Below, piece after piece: positions 53,344 to 64,000 of a stretch of 64,000 nt of DNA. Within the stretch, counting starts at the first letter, position 1. The number at the start of each line of letters is the position of its first letter. Below the pieces are notes generated by a model that did no database searches, had not been told where the DNA came from, and was given only the letters and a program-made list of their open reading frames with translations. Source of the stretch: Rhodospirillaceae bacterium (lineage in GTDB: Bacteria; Pseudomonadota; Alphaproteobacteria; Bin65); the NCBI GenBank assembly GCA_028819475.1, contig JAPPLJ010000001.1:32107-96106 (forward strand), in the 5' to 3' direction. The translations under genes were made by a program, and so were the position numbers.

Positions 53344-54090
53344 TCAGCCGTCGCTGCGCTGAAGGACGAAGAAGGTGTAGCCCGCTTCATCGGAAAAGCG
53401 CCGGACGACGTCGATTTCCCTTCGAAGACCCGCAAGGACTTGCTGGACGCCGGTATCGGCACATCCCGCAAGTTCGGCTGCGCGCGCCGCCAGCGGGACG
53501 TAGTAGGCGTCATGCGCCGCCTTCGGCATCCGAAAGCCGGTGACGACCCGATAGCCGGCAGCCTCGGCGCGAGACCGGATCGCGGCTTCGGACGTCATGT
53601 CCGGATATTCCGCCGCCCAGAATGCGCGAGCCTCTTTCGAGAGATCGCTGGTCCACCGGACGGCGTCGCTGAAGGCGACGCAGCCGCTCGGACGAAGCCA
53701 GGGGCGCCACAGGGCGAAGGCCCGTTCCATGCCCACGACGTAGATGGAGCCCTCGGCCCAGATCAGGTCGATACTCCCCGCGGCGACCTCGATCTTCGCC
53801 ATGTCCCCGCACAGCACATCGACGCGGTCCGCAAGGCCCGCCTCGCGGGCGCGTTCGGCGATCCGCCCGGCGAAGGGCGCGTGGATCTCGACCGCCGTGA
53901 CCTGCGCGTGCGGGAGCGCCTGCGCCAGGGCGAAGGTCGTGCGGCCGCGCCCCGCTCCGAGATCGAGCACCTGCCTGACGGCATCGCGGCCCAGCACCGC
54001 GTCCAGCGCGCGCAGCGTCGACGTGTCGATGCCCGGCGCACCCTGCGGCAACGGCCCGAAGACCTCGTAGATGGCGGCGTCTTCGGACAC
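53344..54090 (-). CDS. Class I SAM-dependent methyltransferase
   Basis: A 248-residue methyltransferase with SAM motif I as VLDLGAGRGRTTFALAQALP, motif II-like ALPHAQVTAVEIHAPFAGRI and post-II DVLCGDMAKIEVAAGSIDLI followed by WAEGSI. The pattern is that of the UbiE/methyltransferase-11/25 group. The substrate is unknown. GTG start at 54090. It begins 25 bases past the stop of the CoxE-like VWA gene, on the same strand, so they may be cotranscribed. Confidence 0.82.
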   Translation of the reverse strand: MSEDAAIYEVFGPLPQGAPGIDTSTLRALDAVLGRDAVRQVLDLGAGRGRTTFALAQALPHAQVTAVEIHAPFAGRIAERAREAGLADRVDVLCGDMAKIEVAAGSIDLIWAEGSIYVVGMERAFALWRPWLRPSGCVAFSDAVRWTSDLSKEARAFWAAEYPDMTSEAAIRSRAEAAGYRVVTGFRMPKAAHDAYYVPLAARAAELAGCADTGVQQVLAGLRREIDVVRRFSDEAGYTFFVLQRSDG

Positions 54091-54115
54091 GGGACGCGCC
54101 GACGACCGCCCGCCC

Positions 54116-55294
54116 CTAGTGGCTCAGTTCCTTGATCGCGTCGTCGAGACCCTGGAGGGTCAGTTCGAACATGCGGCGCTCGAAGATATCGCCGATCATG
54201 CCGATCGAGGGGGTGTACTGCCAGTGCCGCCGGGGCACCGGGTTGAGCCAGACGCAATGGGTGAAGGTCTGGGTAATCCGGTTGAGCCAGACCTCGCCGG
54301 CCTCCTCGTTCCAGTATTCGACCGAGCCGCCCGGCATGGCGATCTCGTAGGGGCTCATGGAGGCGTCGCCGACGAAGATCACCTTGTAGTCGCTGCCGTA
54401 GGTGTGGAGCATGTCCCAGGTCTGCATCGGGTCGCTGTTGCGCCGGCGGTTGTCCTCCCAGACGTAGTCGTACAGGCAGTTGTGGAAGTAATAGTATTGC
54501 AGGTGCTTGAACTCGGTCTTGCAGGCCGAGAACAGCTCCTCGCACACCTTGACGTGCGGGCTCATCGAGCCGCCGACGTCGAAGAAGATCAGCACCTTCA
54601 CGGCGTTGTGCCGCTCCGGCACCATCTTGATGTCGAGCCAGCCCTGCCTGGCGGTGGAGTGGATGGTGTCCGGCAGGTCGAGCTCGTCGGCCGCCCCTTC
54701 GCGGGCGAAGCGGCGCAGCTTGCGCAGGGCAATCTTGATGTTGCGCGTGCCGAGCTCGATCGAATCGTCCAGATTGCGGAACTCGCGCTTGTCCCAGACC
54801 TTGACGGCCGAGAAGTTGCGGTTGCCGTCCTGGCCGATGCGCACGCCTTCGGGATTGTAGCCGTAGGCGCCGTAGGGGCTCTTGCCGGCCGTGCCGATCC
54901 ACTTGTTACCGCCCTGGTGCCGGCCTTTCTGCTCTTCGAGGCGCTTCTTCAGCTCCTCCATGAGCTTTTCCCAGCCGCCCATGGCCTCGATCTCGGCCTT
55001 CTCCTCCTCGGTCAGGTGAAGCTCGGCCATCTTGCGCAGCCAGTCTTCCGGGATGTTGGCCGGATCGAACAGCTCGGACAGCATCTCCAGCCCCTTGAAG
55101 ACATGGCCGAATACCCGGTCGAACTTGTCGAGATTGCGCTCGTCCTTCACCAGCGCCGAGCGGGACAGATAGTAGAAATCGTCGACCCGGTAGTCGGCCA
55201 GCCCCTGCTTCACCGCTTCGAGCAGCAGCAGGTACTCCTTCATGCTGACCGGCAGATTGGCCTTGCGGAGTTCGAGGAAGAAGCTGGTGAACAT
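54116..55294 (-). CDS. CoxE-like VWA domain protein
   Basis: A 392-residue protein whose C-terminal half is a von Willebrand A domain. The N-terminus (FFLELRKANLPVSMKEYLLL, YYLSRSALVKDERNLDKFDR) is characteristic of CoxE-like proteins. The MIDAS-like motif is FFDVGGSMSPHVKVCEEL, D-x-G-G-S in place of D-x-S-x-S. Relatives work with a MoxR-type AAA+ ATPase (CoxD) in assembling metalloenzyme cofactors. The ATPase gene, usually just upstream, is not here; the next gene upstream is a divergent LuxR regulator. ATG start at 55294 matches the family. Confidence 0.88.
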   Translation of the reverse strand: MFTSFFLELRKANLPVSMKEYLLLLEAVKQGLADYRVDDFYYLSRSALVKDERNLDKFDRVFGHVFKGLEMLSELFDPANIPEDWLRKMAELHLTEEEKAEIEAMGGWEKLMEELKKRLEEQKGRHQGGNKWIGTAGKSPYGAYGYNPEGVRIGQDGNRNFSAVKVWDKREFRNLDDSIELGTRNIKIALRKLRRFAREGAADELDLPDTIHSTARQGWLDIKMVPERHNAVKVLIFFDVGGSMSPHVKVCEELFSACKTEFKHLQYYYFHNCLYDYVWEDNRRRNSDPMQTWDMLHTYGSDYKVIFVGDASMSPYEIAMPGGSVEYWNEEAGEVWLNRITQTFTHCVWLNPVPRRHWQYTPSIGMIGDIFERRMFELTLQGLDDAIKELSH

Positions 55295-55493
55295 GGCGCT
55301 CGTCGAGACCCGTCGGGAATATCCCGCCTGCCGCAACGTCAGGCGTGCTTTCGGCAGCCGCAATTGAGGCCGGCCGTAGTTGACACCTTTTCCGACGTCG
55401 GGCAAGGTCAGGAGCGCCGTGGATCGATTCACCGGCAATACGCCACGGTCCTGCCAGATGCCATGACACCGGTCGGGCTCCGGAAATCCCAGG

Positions 55494-56558
55494 GTGCAGG
55501 AAAAGCCTCCGATACCGGATGACATGCTGCTCAAGTGGCAGCGAATCGTAGACATTCTCGCTCGTCTGCTCGATGTCCCTGCCGGGCTTATCATGCAACG
55601 GGATCCACCGGACCACCGGGTGTTCGTTACGAGCGGAAATCCGGGGAATCCTTACGAAGTCGACGATTCTTTCACGCTCGATACGGGTTTGTATTGCGAC
55701 GCCGTGATGCGCGACCGTCGCCTGCTGCTGGTGCGCGACGCGATACAGGACCCGGTGTGGGACCGGAATCCGGACCTCAAGCACGGAATGGTGTTTTACC
55801 TGGGCCTGCCCATCGCGTGGCCGGACCGATCCATTTTCGGCACGATTTGCGTGCTCGACATACAGACCAACGAGCAGGCGATCACCTATACGAACCTGCT
55901 CGCGGAATTCCGGGACGTCGTCGAGAGCGACCTCAAATATCTGATCGAAGTGAGCGAGCGCAAGGCCGCCCAGCAAAAGCTGCAGCGGGCGCGCGACGAG
56001 CTGGAGTCGCGGGTCAGGATCCGGACGAGGGACCTGGCAACGGTCAACGAGGAGTTGAGAAACGAGGTCGAGACCCGGCGCAGGGTAGAAGCCTCCCTTC
56101 GCAGGAGAGAGGCAGAACTGGAGGAGGCGAATGCGGCACTGAAGGTACTCCTCAAGCGTATCGAGGATTCGAAGGCGGATCTGGAAGAGAAGATACTCAC
56201 CAATGTCAACGACCTGGTCTTTCCCTATCTCGACAGATTGAAACGCCGCGTAAACGACGCCCGGGCGCGGGCCTATGTCGAAATACTCGAGGCGAACGTC
56301 AGCGAACTGACGTCCCCCCTGAGCAAGCATCTGTCGGCGCGATATTCGAGATTGACCCAGACGGAACTGGAAGTGGCAAAGCTCGTCATCCAGGGCAAGA
56401 CGACCAAGATGATCGCCGACATGCTCAGCATCGCGACCAGCACCGTCGACTTTCACCGGAACAATATCCGAAAAAAAATCGGCATACGCGGCGCCCCGAT
56501 CAACCTGCGCACCTATCTCGCGTCGTTCTTCGAAGAGGCGTCCGCCCGCCGGGACTAG
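55494..56558 (+). CDS. GAF-domain LuxR-type transcriptional regulator
   Basis: A 354-residue cytoplasmic regulator. Residues ~15-155 form a GAF sensor domain (LLDVPAGLIMQRDPPDHRVF ... GMVFYLGLPIAWPDRSIFGT ... ICVLDIQ). Residues ~155-245 are a coiled coil rich in Arg/Glu (SRVRIRTRDLATVNEELRNE). The end is a LuxR HTH: LTQTELEVAKLVIQGKTTKM followed by IADMLSIATSTVDFHRNNIR and KKIGI. No receiver domain is present. GTG start; an ATG at 55524 is the alternative. Divergent from the CoxE-like gene and just before the metallo-beta-lactamase-fold gene, which it may control. Confidence 0.88.
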   Translation: MQEKPPIPDDMLLKWQRIVDILARLLDVPAGLIMQRDPPDHRVFVTSGNPGNPYEVDDSFTLDTGLYCDAVMRDRRLLLVRDAIQDPVWDRNPDLKHGMVFYLGLPIAWPDRSIFGTICVLDIQTNEQAITYTNLLAEFRDVVESDLKYLIEVSERKAAQQKLQRARDELESRVRIRTRDLATVNEELRNEVETRRRVEASLRRREAELEEANAALKVLLKRIEDSKADLEEKILTNVNDLVFPYLDRLKRRVNDARARAYVEILEANVSELTSPLSKHLSARYSRLTQTELEVAKLVIQGKTTKMIADMLSIATSTVDFHRNNIRKKIGIRGAPINLRTYLASFFEEASARRD

Positions 56559-56674
56559 GCCCGTGAATGCCGGCGGCAGGGACCGGGCCGTTCCGGTACC
56601 CGGAATCGCCCTGGCGCGCCGTCATTCCGGCATCGCCCGGTCCGCCCCGAAGCGGCGGCAGCTAACCAAAATTA

Positions 56675-56699
56675 GGTATGGGTTTTCTCCCCATATACC
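56675..56699. promoter_or_regulatory. Imperfect palindrome upstream of the MBL-fold gene
   Basis: GGTATGGG (56675-56682) and CCCCATATACC (56689-56699) form an inverted repeat with a 2-base bulge around a 6-base T-rich loop, preceded by an AT-rich stretch (aaccaaaatta). It lies 114 bases before the ATG of the MBL-fold gene and could be a regulator binding site for the LuxR-type protein encoded upstream. Function is inferred from position only. Confidence 0.35.
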
Positions 56700-56812
56700 C
56701 CCCATGGTCAGCCCACCTACCGGCAGTTCCTGTTCCTTGGTATTGCGACAGGGTGCGGGCGGCGTTCCGGCGCTGCCTGCAGGAACGACAACAACCTTAG
56801 GGGAGTGCCATC

Positions 56813-57760
56813 ATGCGCAGAAAACTGGTATTCGGCGGGGTTGCAGCGGTCGTGGTCGCCGGCATCGGCATCGGCGCCGTCGGCGCGAATACGACCGGGC
56901 TCGACACCTGGAAATCCGGCAAGAACCACAACCGCATCATCAAGGTGCAAAACACCGGCGGCGTGCAACCCGACAGCGGCAAGGTCGGAGTCGCCTTCTT
57001 CTCCAATTCCGCGTTCCAGATCACCTCGCCGAAGGGGATCCGGATCATGGTCGACCCCTGGCGCAACGATCCCTCGGGCGCCTGGGGGCTGTGGTACCGC
57101 ATGGAATTTCCCAAGGCGGAAGTCGACATCGGCATGTCGACCCACGCGCATTTCGACCACGACGCGCTCGGCCGCCTGGAAGCCAACATGCTGCTCGACC
57201 GCATGGCCGGCACGTTCCAGCTCGGTGACGTGAAGATCACCGGCATTGCCGACAAGCACCAGTGCGTCGCGCCGGGCACCGTCGCGTGGACGGACGCGGT
57301 GAAGCAGTTCGAAGGCCGCGACAATATCTGTCCGCCCACGAACTTCCGGCACATGGACAACACGGTCTACGTCATCGAAACCGGCGGAATGAGATTCCTG
57401 ATGTGGGGCGATAACCGCCCGAATCCGCCGAAAGAGGTCTGGGACCGGATCGGCAAGGTCGATGTGGTTTTCGTGCCGGTAGACGGCTCCAAGCACATTC
57501 TGGACTACAAGCAGGCGGATTCCGTGGTCGCGAAAAGCGGCGCCAAGATTGCCATTCCTCATCACTACCTGGTGCCGGAAACCACATTCGTGACCTCGAC
57601 CCTCACGCCGGCGACGGAGTGGGCGAAGACCCACGAGCACACGATGCTCAAATCGGCGTCCGTCGAGATTTCGCAGGCGGACCTCAAGGGCAAGTCCGGC
57701 CACGTCTACTATTTCGGCTCCAACAACATGGCCACAGAGATGGCGAAGAAGAAGAAATAG
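56813..57760 (+). CDS. Exported metallo-beta-lactamase-fold hydrolase
   Basis: A 315-residue protein with a signal peptide or N-terminal anchor (KLVFGGVAAVVVAGIGIGAV, possibly cleaved after VGA). The zinc motif HxHxDH is varied: the segment reads DIGMSTHAHFDHDALGRLEA, giving H-x-H-x-x-x-H-D-type spacing as T-H-A-H-F-D-H-D. Later ligands are in MWGDNRPNPP and IAIPHHYLVPET. It is in the UlaG/L-ascorbate-6-phosphate-like MBL group. Acts in the periplasm; substrate unknown. A good ribosome binding site (aggggag) precedes the ATG. The tail is KKKK. It is followed 23 bases later by the HupE-like gene, so both are likely one transcript. Confidence 0.82.
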   Translation: MRRKLVFGGVAAVVVAGIGIGAVGANTTGLDTWKSGKNHNRIIKVQNTGGVQPDSGKVGVAFFSNSAFQITSPKGIRIMVDPWRNDPSGAWGLWYRMEFPKAEVDIGMSTHAHFDHDALGRLEANMLLDRMAGTFQLGDVKITGIADKHQCVAPGTVAWTDAVKQFEGRDNICPPTNFRHMDNTVYVIETGGMRFLMWGDNRPNPPKEVWDRIGKVDVVFVPVDGSKHILDYKQADSVVAKSGAKIAIPHHYLVPETTFVTSTLTPATEWAKTHEHTMLKSASVEISQADLKGKSGHVYYFGSNNMATEMAKKKK

Positions 57761-57783
57761 CCTGACCGTCCAAGGGCGTTCGC

Positions 57784-59076
57784 GTGTCGCTGACCGCGAG
57801 GCGGGGTGCGCTGCGCCCCGCCGCCCTTTCCTTTCTTGCCGTCGTGCCGATACTGGCGGCCCTGGCCTGGGTTAGCGCTCCCGCCGCGGCCCACTTCCTC
57901 CTCAACGTCAATATCCGGGTCGTTCATGTCGTCCACGAGCAGGGCCGGATGCGGCTCCTGATCCGGCTGCCCATGCCCTATCTCGTCGCCGACAAGCTCG
58001 GTCCGGAAAACACCGAGGGTGTCCGCGCGCCGGCCCCCTATACGATCAACCGGATCGAGGACGGCAAGCCGGTTCACTATCTGGACGCCGAAGCGCTGCG
58101 GCGCGCGCCCGGCGGACTCGCCCGCAGTCTCGCCGACGGCCTGGTCCTGGAGGCGGCAGGCAGCACGCTCCGGGCGAGGACCGGAAGAATTCGCGCCTAT
58201 CCCGCCCGGATCCAGCCGCCGTTTGCGAGTCTCGAGGAAGCCGAGGCCGCGCTCGCCGGGCCGGTCTATGCGGAAGGGTTCGAGGTCACCTATGTCGGCG
58301 ATACGGTCGTCGATGCCGAACTCATCTATCCGACCGGCCGCAAGCACACCGAGTATACGCTCCGAAGCAAGCTCGATCCCGGTCTTCCCAAGCAGGACGA
58401 GACCGCCAACCTCATTCTGGATCACGCAACCGATCCGCCCCTGGTATTCCGCATTCGCGGCCTGATCGCGAAGCCGGTGATAGTATCGAGATCAGTCCTG
58501 GAGGCTGCCTGGACCTTTGTCGTCGAAGGCGTCCGTCACATCCTGGAAGGTCTGGACCATGTGCTGTTCGTCGTCTGCCTCGTGCTCGGCGCGACCGCGC
58601 TCGGATCCCTGGCCTGGCGGGTGACCGGATTCACCCTCGGACACAGCGTTACGCTGACCCTCGGATTCTTCGGCTACTATCCCAGCGGCGCGTGGTTCGT
58701 TCCGCTGGTCGAGACAGGCATCGCCCTGTCGATCGTTTACGCCGCAGTCGCCGCCCTGACTTCTGTCGGACACCGTTTGACGACGGGCGTCACCGCGCTT
58801 CTCGGCCTGCTCCACGGGCTCGGTTTTTCCTTCGTCCTGCGGGAGATATTGAAGCTCGATTCGCCGAACCTCTGGCAGAGCCTGCTGGCCTTCAACCTGG
58901 GTATCGAAGCCGGCCAGCTCCTGATCGTACTGGTCCTGTGGCCTCTCCTTTTCCTCGTCGCGAAGAGACTGCCTCGTGGCGCGGTCGTGGTGCGCTGGGC
59001 GATCGCCCTGCCATGCGTACTCGTAGCTGCGATCTGGACCGGCGAGCGGGCGGTGCAATTGATTTCTACCCTGTAG
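57784..59076 (+). CDS. HupE/UreJ-family membrane protein
   Basis: A 430-residue protein. A signal sequence and a periplasmic beta-rich domain (residues ~35-240) precede about six membrane helices. The HupE/UreJ_2 hallmark is in FVVEGVRHILEGLDHVLFVV, and later GFTLGHSVTLTLGFFGYYPS and LLGLLHGLGFSFVLREILKL carry conserved His residues within helices. Family members are suspected nickel or cobalt permeases/chaperones, but no biochemical role follows from sequence. GTG start. Position after the MBL-fold gene hints that it might supply metal to that enzyme. Confidence 0.85.
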   Translation: MSLTARRGALRPAALSFLAVVPILAALAWVSAPAAAHFLLNVNIRVVHVVHEQGRMRLLIRLPMPYLVADKLGPENTEGVRAPAPYTINRIEDGKPVHYLDAEALRRAPGGLARSLADGLVLEAAGSTLRARTGRIRAYPARIQPPFASLEEAEAALAGPVYAEGFEVTYVGDTVVDAELIYPTGRKHTEYTLRSKLDPGLPKQDETANLILDHATDPPLVFRIRGLIAKPVIVSRSVLEAAWTFVVEGVRHILEGLDHVLFVVCLVLGATALGSLAWRVTGFTLGHSVTLTLGFFGYYPSGAWFVPLVETGIALSIVYAAVAALTSVGHRLTTGVTALLGLLHGLGFSFVLREILKLDSPNLWQSLLAFNLGIEAGQLLIVLVLWPLLFLVAKRLPRGAVVVRWAIALPCVLVAAIWTGERAVQLISTL

Positions 59077-59150
59077 CGGAAACCCGGACACGCTCGTCTG
59101 CGTCCAGCGTCAACCCTGGCCGCGGTTCTGTACCTGGTTGCGGCTTGCAG

Positions 59151-59190
59151 CAATTTAGTTTAAATATAAAATATTTAGACCTAAACTAAT
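59151..59190. promoter_or_regulatory. Nested AT-rich palindrome, probable operator of the aromatic operon
   Basis: Outer arms CAATTTAGTTTA (59151-59162) and TAAACTAATTG (59182-59192) are complementary apart from one extra T; an inner perfect palindrome TAAATAT-aaa-ATATTTA spans 59161-59177. The element is strikingly AT-rich in GC-rich DNA and ends ~65 bases before the ATG at 59257. A possible promoter is TTGCGG (59138-59143), 17-base spacer, TAAATA (59161-59166), overlapping the palindrome. A MarR- or LysR-type regulator could bind, but none is encoded next to it. Confidence 0.5.
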
Positions 59191-59256
59191 TGGGGCCGGC
59201 CCTTTCCTGAGCAGGAATATCCGGGAAAGCCGAACGGCGGCCGGAGTGACGACGCG

Positions 59257-61921
<2,665 letters not shown>

Positions 61922-62041
61922 ATCGCCGCCGATCTGTCGCGGACCCGGTTGGAGTTGGAAAATCCGGGGCGAGAAAGTCTTTGCCTGCACGGCGGTCCGC
62001 TGCCTACCATGAGACTGGGACAACCGGGACGGGGGTTCGCC

Positions 62042-62557
62042 ATGTTGCCCATGCCTGTCGGCGATCTGCACGCCATTTCCCGGGAGCTTGCCGAGACCGG
62101 CAGGCGGGTGCATGTCCTGTGGCAGGAGCCGGAAACCCTGCTCTTCGTCGCCCGCGGCCGCGAATACCGCAGCGAGTTCCACATCAACCCGAGCGCCGAG
62201 GTCATGTACATGATCTCCGGGCAGATGAACCTGCACTACCGCGACCCGGACGGGAAAGAGGACATCCAGGTCCTCAAGGCGGGCGAGGCGGTCTACACCG
62301 CGCCGCTGATCCCGCATTCGCCGCGCTTCCCGCCCGACGCCTTCCTCCTGGTCCAGGAACGCAAGCGCCGGCCCGGCGAGATCGACCGCTTCCAGTGGTT
62401 CTGCCCGGAATGCGACGCCTTCCTGCACGAGGAGGAATTCGTCGTGGTCGACTACGCGCTCGATCCGGTGTCGAAGGCCTACGCCAATTTCTTCGACGTC
62501 GAGGCGCACCGCACCTGCGATGCCTGCGGCCACGTCATGCCTGCGCCTTCCGAATAG
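62042..62557 (+). CDS. 3-hydroxyanthranilate 3,4-dioxygenase
   Basis: A 171-residue cupin dioxygenase of the kynurenine pathway. It matches the family in EYRSEFHINPSAEVMYMISG, where H, E and H of the iron site are spread over FHINPSAE and PLIPHSP, and in KRRPGEIDRFQWFCPECDAF. The C-terminal rubredoxin-like site has two CxxC pairs (CPEC and CDAC), the second iron centre of bacterial enzymes. ATG 62042 has ggggg at -8; an ATG at 62009 is possible. It cleaves 3-hydroxyanthranilate to aminocarboxymuconate semialdehyde. Follows pobA by 120 bases. Confidence 0.9.
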   Translation: MLPMPVGDLHAISRELAETGRRVHVLWQEPETLLFVARGREYRSEFHINPSAEVMYMISGQMNLHYRDPDGKEDIQVLKAGEAVYTAPLIPHSPRFPPDAFLLVQERKRRPGEIDRFQWFCPECDAFLHEEEFVVVDYALDPVSKAYANFFDVEAHRTCDACGHVMPAPSE

Positions 62558-62576
62558 GCGCTCCGGGGGAACCGCC

Positions 62577-62981
62577 ATGCCCAAGGAATTCATCACCTCG
62601 GCCACCGCGCCGACCACCGGCTTCACCGACCGCAAGACCGCCTCGCCGCTGGCCCAGGGCATCCGCTGGGGCGACATGCTGTTCGTCTCCGGCCAGGGGC
62701 CGCTCGATCCGCAGACGAAGCAGGTCGTGTCCGACGACATCCAGGTCCAGACCCGCCAGACCCTGACCAATCTCCAGGGCGTGCTGGCGGCGGCCGGCGC
62801 GACTTTCGCCAACGTGGTGAACATGCGCGTCTGCCTGCGCGATACGGCGGACTTCCCGAAGTTCAACGAGGCTTTCACCGAGTACATGGCCGGCGAACGG
62901 GTCACCCGCACCTGCATCGGCGGCACGCCCCACCGCAAGGGCGTGAATGTCGAGATCGACTGTATCGCGATGTTCGACTGA
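62577..62981 (+). CDS. RidA-family protein, possible 2-aminomuconate deaminase
   Basis: A 134-residue RidA-fold protein: ASPLAQGIRWGDMLFVSGQG, PLDPQTKQVVSDDIQVQTRQ, TLTNLQGVLAAAGATFANVV, and ERVTRTCIGGTPHRKGVNVE. The Arg at the usual substrate-binding place is present in RVTRTCIGG. 2-Aminomuconate deaminases of the 3-hydroxyanthranilate pathway belong to this family, and the gene begins only 19 bases after the dioxygenase; that role is the best guess. General enamine hydrolysis is the alternative. ATG 62577 follows ggggga. Confidence 0.82.
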   Translation: MPKEFITSATAPTTGFTDRKTASPLAQGIRWGDMLFVSGQGPLDPQTKQVVSDDIQVQTRQTLTNLQGVLAAAGATFANVVNMRVCLRDTADFPKFNEAFTEYMAGERVTRTCIGGTPHRKGVNVEIDCIAMFD

Positions 62982-63014
62982 AGCCGGGCGGCCCGCCCCG
63001 GCCCTCGAACCGCC

Positions 63015-63488
63015 CTACCCCTTCTCGCGTATCAGCCGCGCCTTTTCGCGTTGCCAGTCGCGCCGCTTGTCGGTCTCGCGCTTGTCGTGCTGCTTCTTGC
63101 CGCGCGCCAAGCCGAGGTCGAGCTTGGCGACGCCGCGTTCGTTGAAATAGACCGACAGCGGAACCAGCGTGAGCCCCTTCTCCTGGACAGCTGCGATCAG
63201 CCGGGCCATTTCGCGCTTTCGCAAGAGCAGTTTGCGCGGCCGGCGCGGCTCGTGGTTGTTGTAGCTGCCGGCGTGGTATTCCGGGATGTAGCTGTTGAAC
63301 AGGAACAGCTCGCCCCGGTCGTCCCTTGCGTAGGCTTCGGCAATATTGCCCTTCCCGGCGCGCAGGGACTTCACCTCCGTGCCGGTCAGGACGATCCCGG
63401 CCTCCAGGGAGTCGTCGATGAAATAGTTGCGCCGCGCCTTACGGTTCTGGGCCACGAGGCGGTGGGCATTCCGGTCGTTCCGCGCCAT
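63015..63488 (-). CDS. smpB: SsrA-binding protein
   Basis: A 157-residue tmRNA partner needed for trans-translation. The full pattern is present: [80 protein letters not shown], and the basic tail [23 protein letters not shown] 63488 (ARNDRN...) is chosen by homology. It is convergent with the aromatic operon. Confidence 0.97.
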   Translation of the reverse strand: MARNDRNAHRLVAQNRKARRNYFIDDSLEAGIVLTGTEVKSLRAGKGNIAEAYARDDRGELFLFNSYIPEYHAGSYNNHEPRRPRKLLLRKREMARLIAAVQEKGLTLVPLSVYFNERGVAKLDLGLARGKKQHDKRETDKRRDWQREKARLIREKG

Positions 63489-63680
63489 GGCCGGAAAGGT
63501 GGCGTCTTGCGCCCGCTTTGTCATGAGGCAAATGCGGCGGGACCAAGCCGCGGCCGCGAACCGGGACGGGTCCGGGCAAATTCGGATGGCGGCCACAAGG
63601 TGCGGCTGCTACCTTCGCCGCGCGCAGTCGGCCGGCGCGGTCAGCCGGCGCCGGGCGAACGGGATCGGGGGACAGGCAAA

Positions 63681-63716
63681 ATGCAGCTGATCGGGGTCGA
63701 TGTCGGCGGCACTTAA
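63681..63716 (+). pseudogene. Truncated hydantoinase A-type N-terminus
   Basis: ATG 63681 with ggggga upstream encodes MQLIGVDVGGT and then a TAA stop. This is the invariant beginning of HyuA/N-methylhydantoinase A proteins, which go on as FTDL. After the stop the frame reads I-D-L-Y-F, resembling the continuation, so a small substitution or a junction of foreign DNA lies here. Downstream DNA is clearly lower in GC. No larger remnant of the gene was found in this window. Confidence 0.5.
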
Positions 63717-63790
63717 ATTGACCTCTATTTTCGGATATCTGGACATGCGTACCCTTGAGATGCCTTTAGAACGCAGGAGGCGACATTTCT

Positions 63791-63841
63791 ATGATTATTC
63801 CCTATAGGACAATGGGTTGCACCCACGTCGATCCCTCTTGA
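63791..63841 (+). CDS. Possible 16-residue leader peptide
   Basis: Between the hydantoinase A remnant and the last gene, ggagg (63776-63780) is followed after 10 bases by an ATG and 16 codons (MIIPYRTMGCTHVDPS). Its region is less GC-rich than the surroundings. It may be chance; no homology is known to me. The remaining part of 63489-63974 shows nothing further. Confidence 0.15.
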   Translation: MIIPYRTMGCTHVDPS

Positions 63842-63974
63842 AACCCTCGTTCTGCTACGGTACAAGACCCTGGAGAACGACTCCGGTCGCTTACGCCCAT
63901 CTTACGCTTACGACGAATAGCAAATCGGCGGCCGACCGGGGACGGTGAGAACCATTCTCAACAAGGGGCATCGC

Positions 63975-64000
63975 ATGGCCAAGCTGAAGTTTCGCACCAT
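63975..64000 (+). CDS. Start of an unidentified gene leaving the window
   Basis: ATG 63975, preceded by aagggg at 5-10 bases, begins MAKLKFRT and runs off the right end. Eight residues are not enough to assign a family. Confidence 0.4.

Noticed and set aside
63718..63741. TTGACC as a -35 box near the right end
   Set aside because: No -10-like hexamer stands at 16-18 bases; the nearest (TATCTG) gives only 12.
63489..63974. tmRNA (ssrA) next to smpB
   Set aside because: No tRNA-like acceptor arm or Ala-rich tag reading frame was found; the region is better explained by the hydantoinase A remnant.

Overview
The window is chromosomal DNA from a high-GC alphaproteobacterium. The best clue is the block running leftward from about 35.3 to 21 kb: rpsB-tsf-pyrH-frr-uppS-cdsA-dxr-rseP-bamA-skp-fabZ-lpxA-lpxI-lpxB, with gltA, gltX and comEC beyond it. 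lpxI in place of lpxH, and gltA/gltX/comEC beside the lipid A genes, fit Rhodospirillales-like alphaproteobacteria. Genus cannot be told from the sequence alone.

Layout. 0-12.9 kb is mixed metabolism: a hydantoinase-B-type subunit cut by the window edge, an isopenicillin-N-synthase-like oxygenase, a carboxyltransferase subunit (MccB type), an orphan small-terminase-like gene set among palindromic dispersed repeats, an MFS transporter, an acyl-CoA dehydrogenase, an SDR/RidA pair and comEC. 13-21 kb holds gltX and gltA, then an adenine deaminase plus ABC transporter operon lying between gltA and the lpx block. 21-35.3 kb is the translation/isoprenoid/envelope block; lpxD is absent from its usual place between skp and fabZ. 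35.5-38.3 kb is a sulfide-oxidation unit: flavocytochrome c flavoprotein, monohaem cytochrome, a helical-repeat protein and an ArsR-family regulator with the cysteine layout of SqrR/BigR. 38.5-46.6 kb is a tightly packed six-gene leftward operon with a dimethylglycine/sarcosine-dehydrogenase-like FAD-GcvT enzyme, a divergent M19 'dipeptidase', an unrecognised 579-residue protein, a DUF3726-like protein, an Ldh-family oxidoreductase and a SABATH-type carboxyl methyltransferase. This is the best candidate for an undescribed pathway.

47-55.3 kb has a BadH-like SDR, an M48 protease lipoprotein with a PDZ domain, coaD, gyrA with a clear sigma-70-type promoter, a small phosphatase, a decayed PIN-toxin remnant, a methyltransferase and a CoxE-like VWA protein. 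55.5-59.1 kb carries a GAF-LuxR regulator, an exported metallo-beta-lactamase-fold protein and a HupE/UreJ-like membrane protein. 59.2-63 kb is an aromatic-catabolism operon behind a nested AT-rich palindrome: an Old-Yellow-type oxidoreductase, pobA, 3-hydroxyanthranilate 3,4-dioxygenase and a RidA protein. smpB follows. The right end holds the first 11 codons of a hydantoinase-A-type gene ending at a stop codon, then a lower-GC stretch and the start of a gene that leaves the window.

Traces of mobile DNA are small: an IS66 TnpB-like fragment, a frameshifted VapC-like fragment, the truncated hydantoinase A start and several repeat elements. No complete insertion sequence, CRISPR array, rRNA or tRNA gene was seen.
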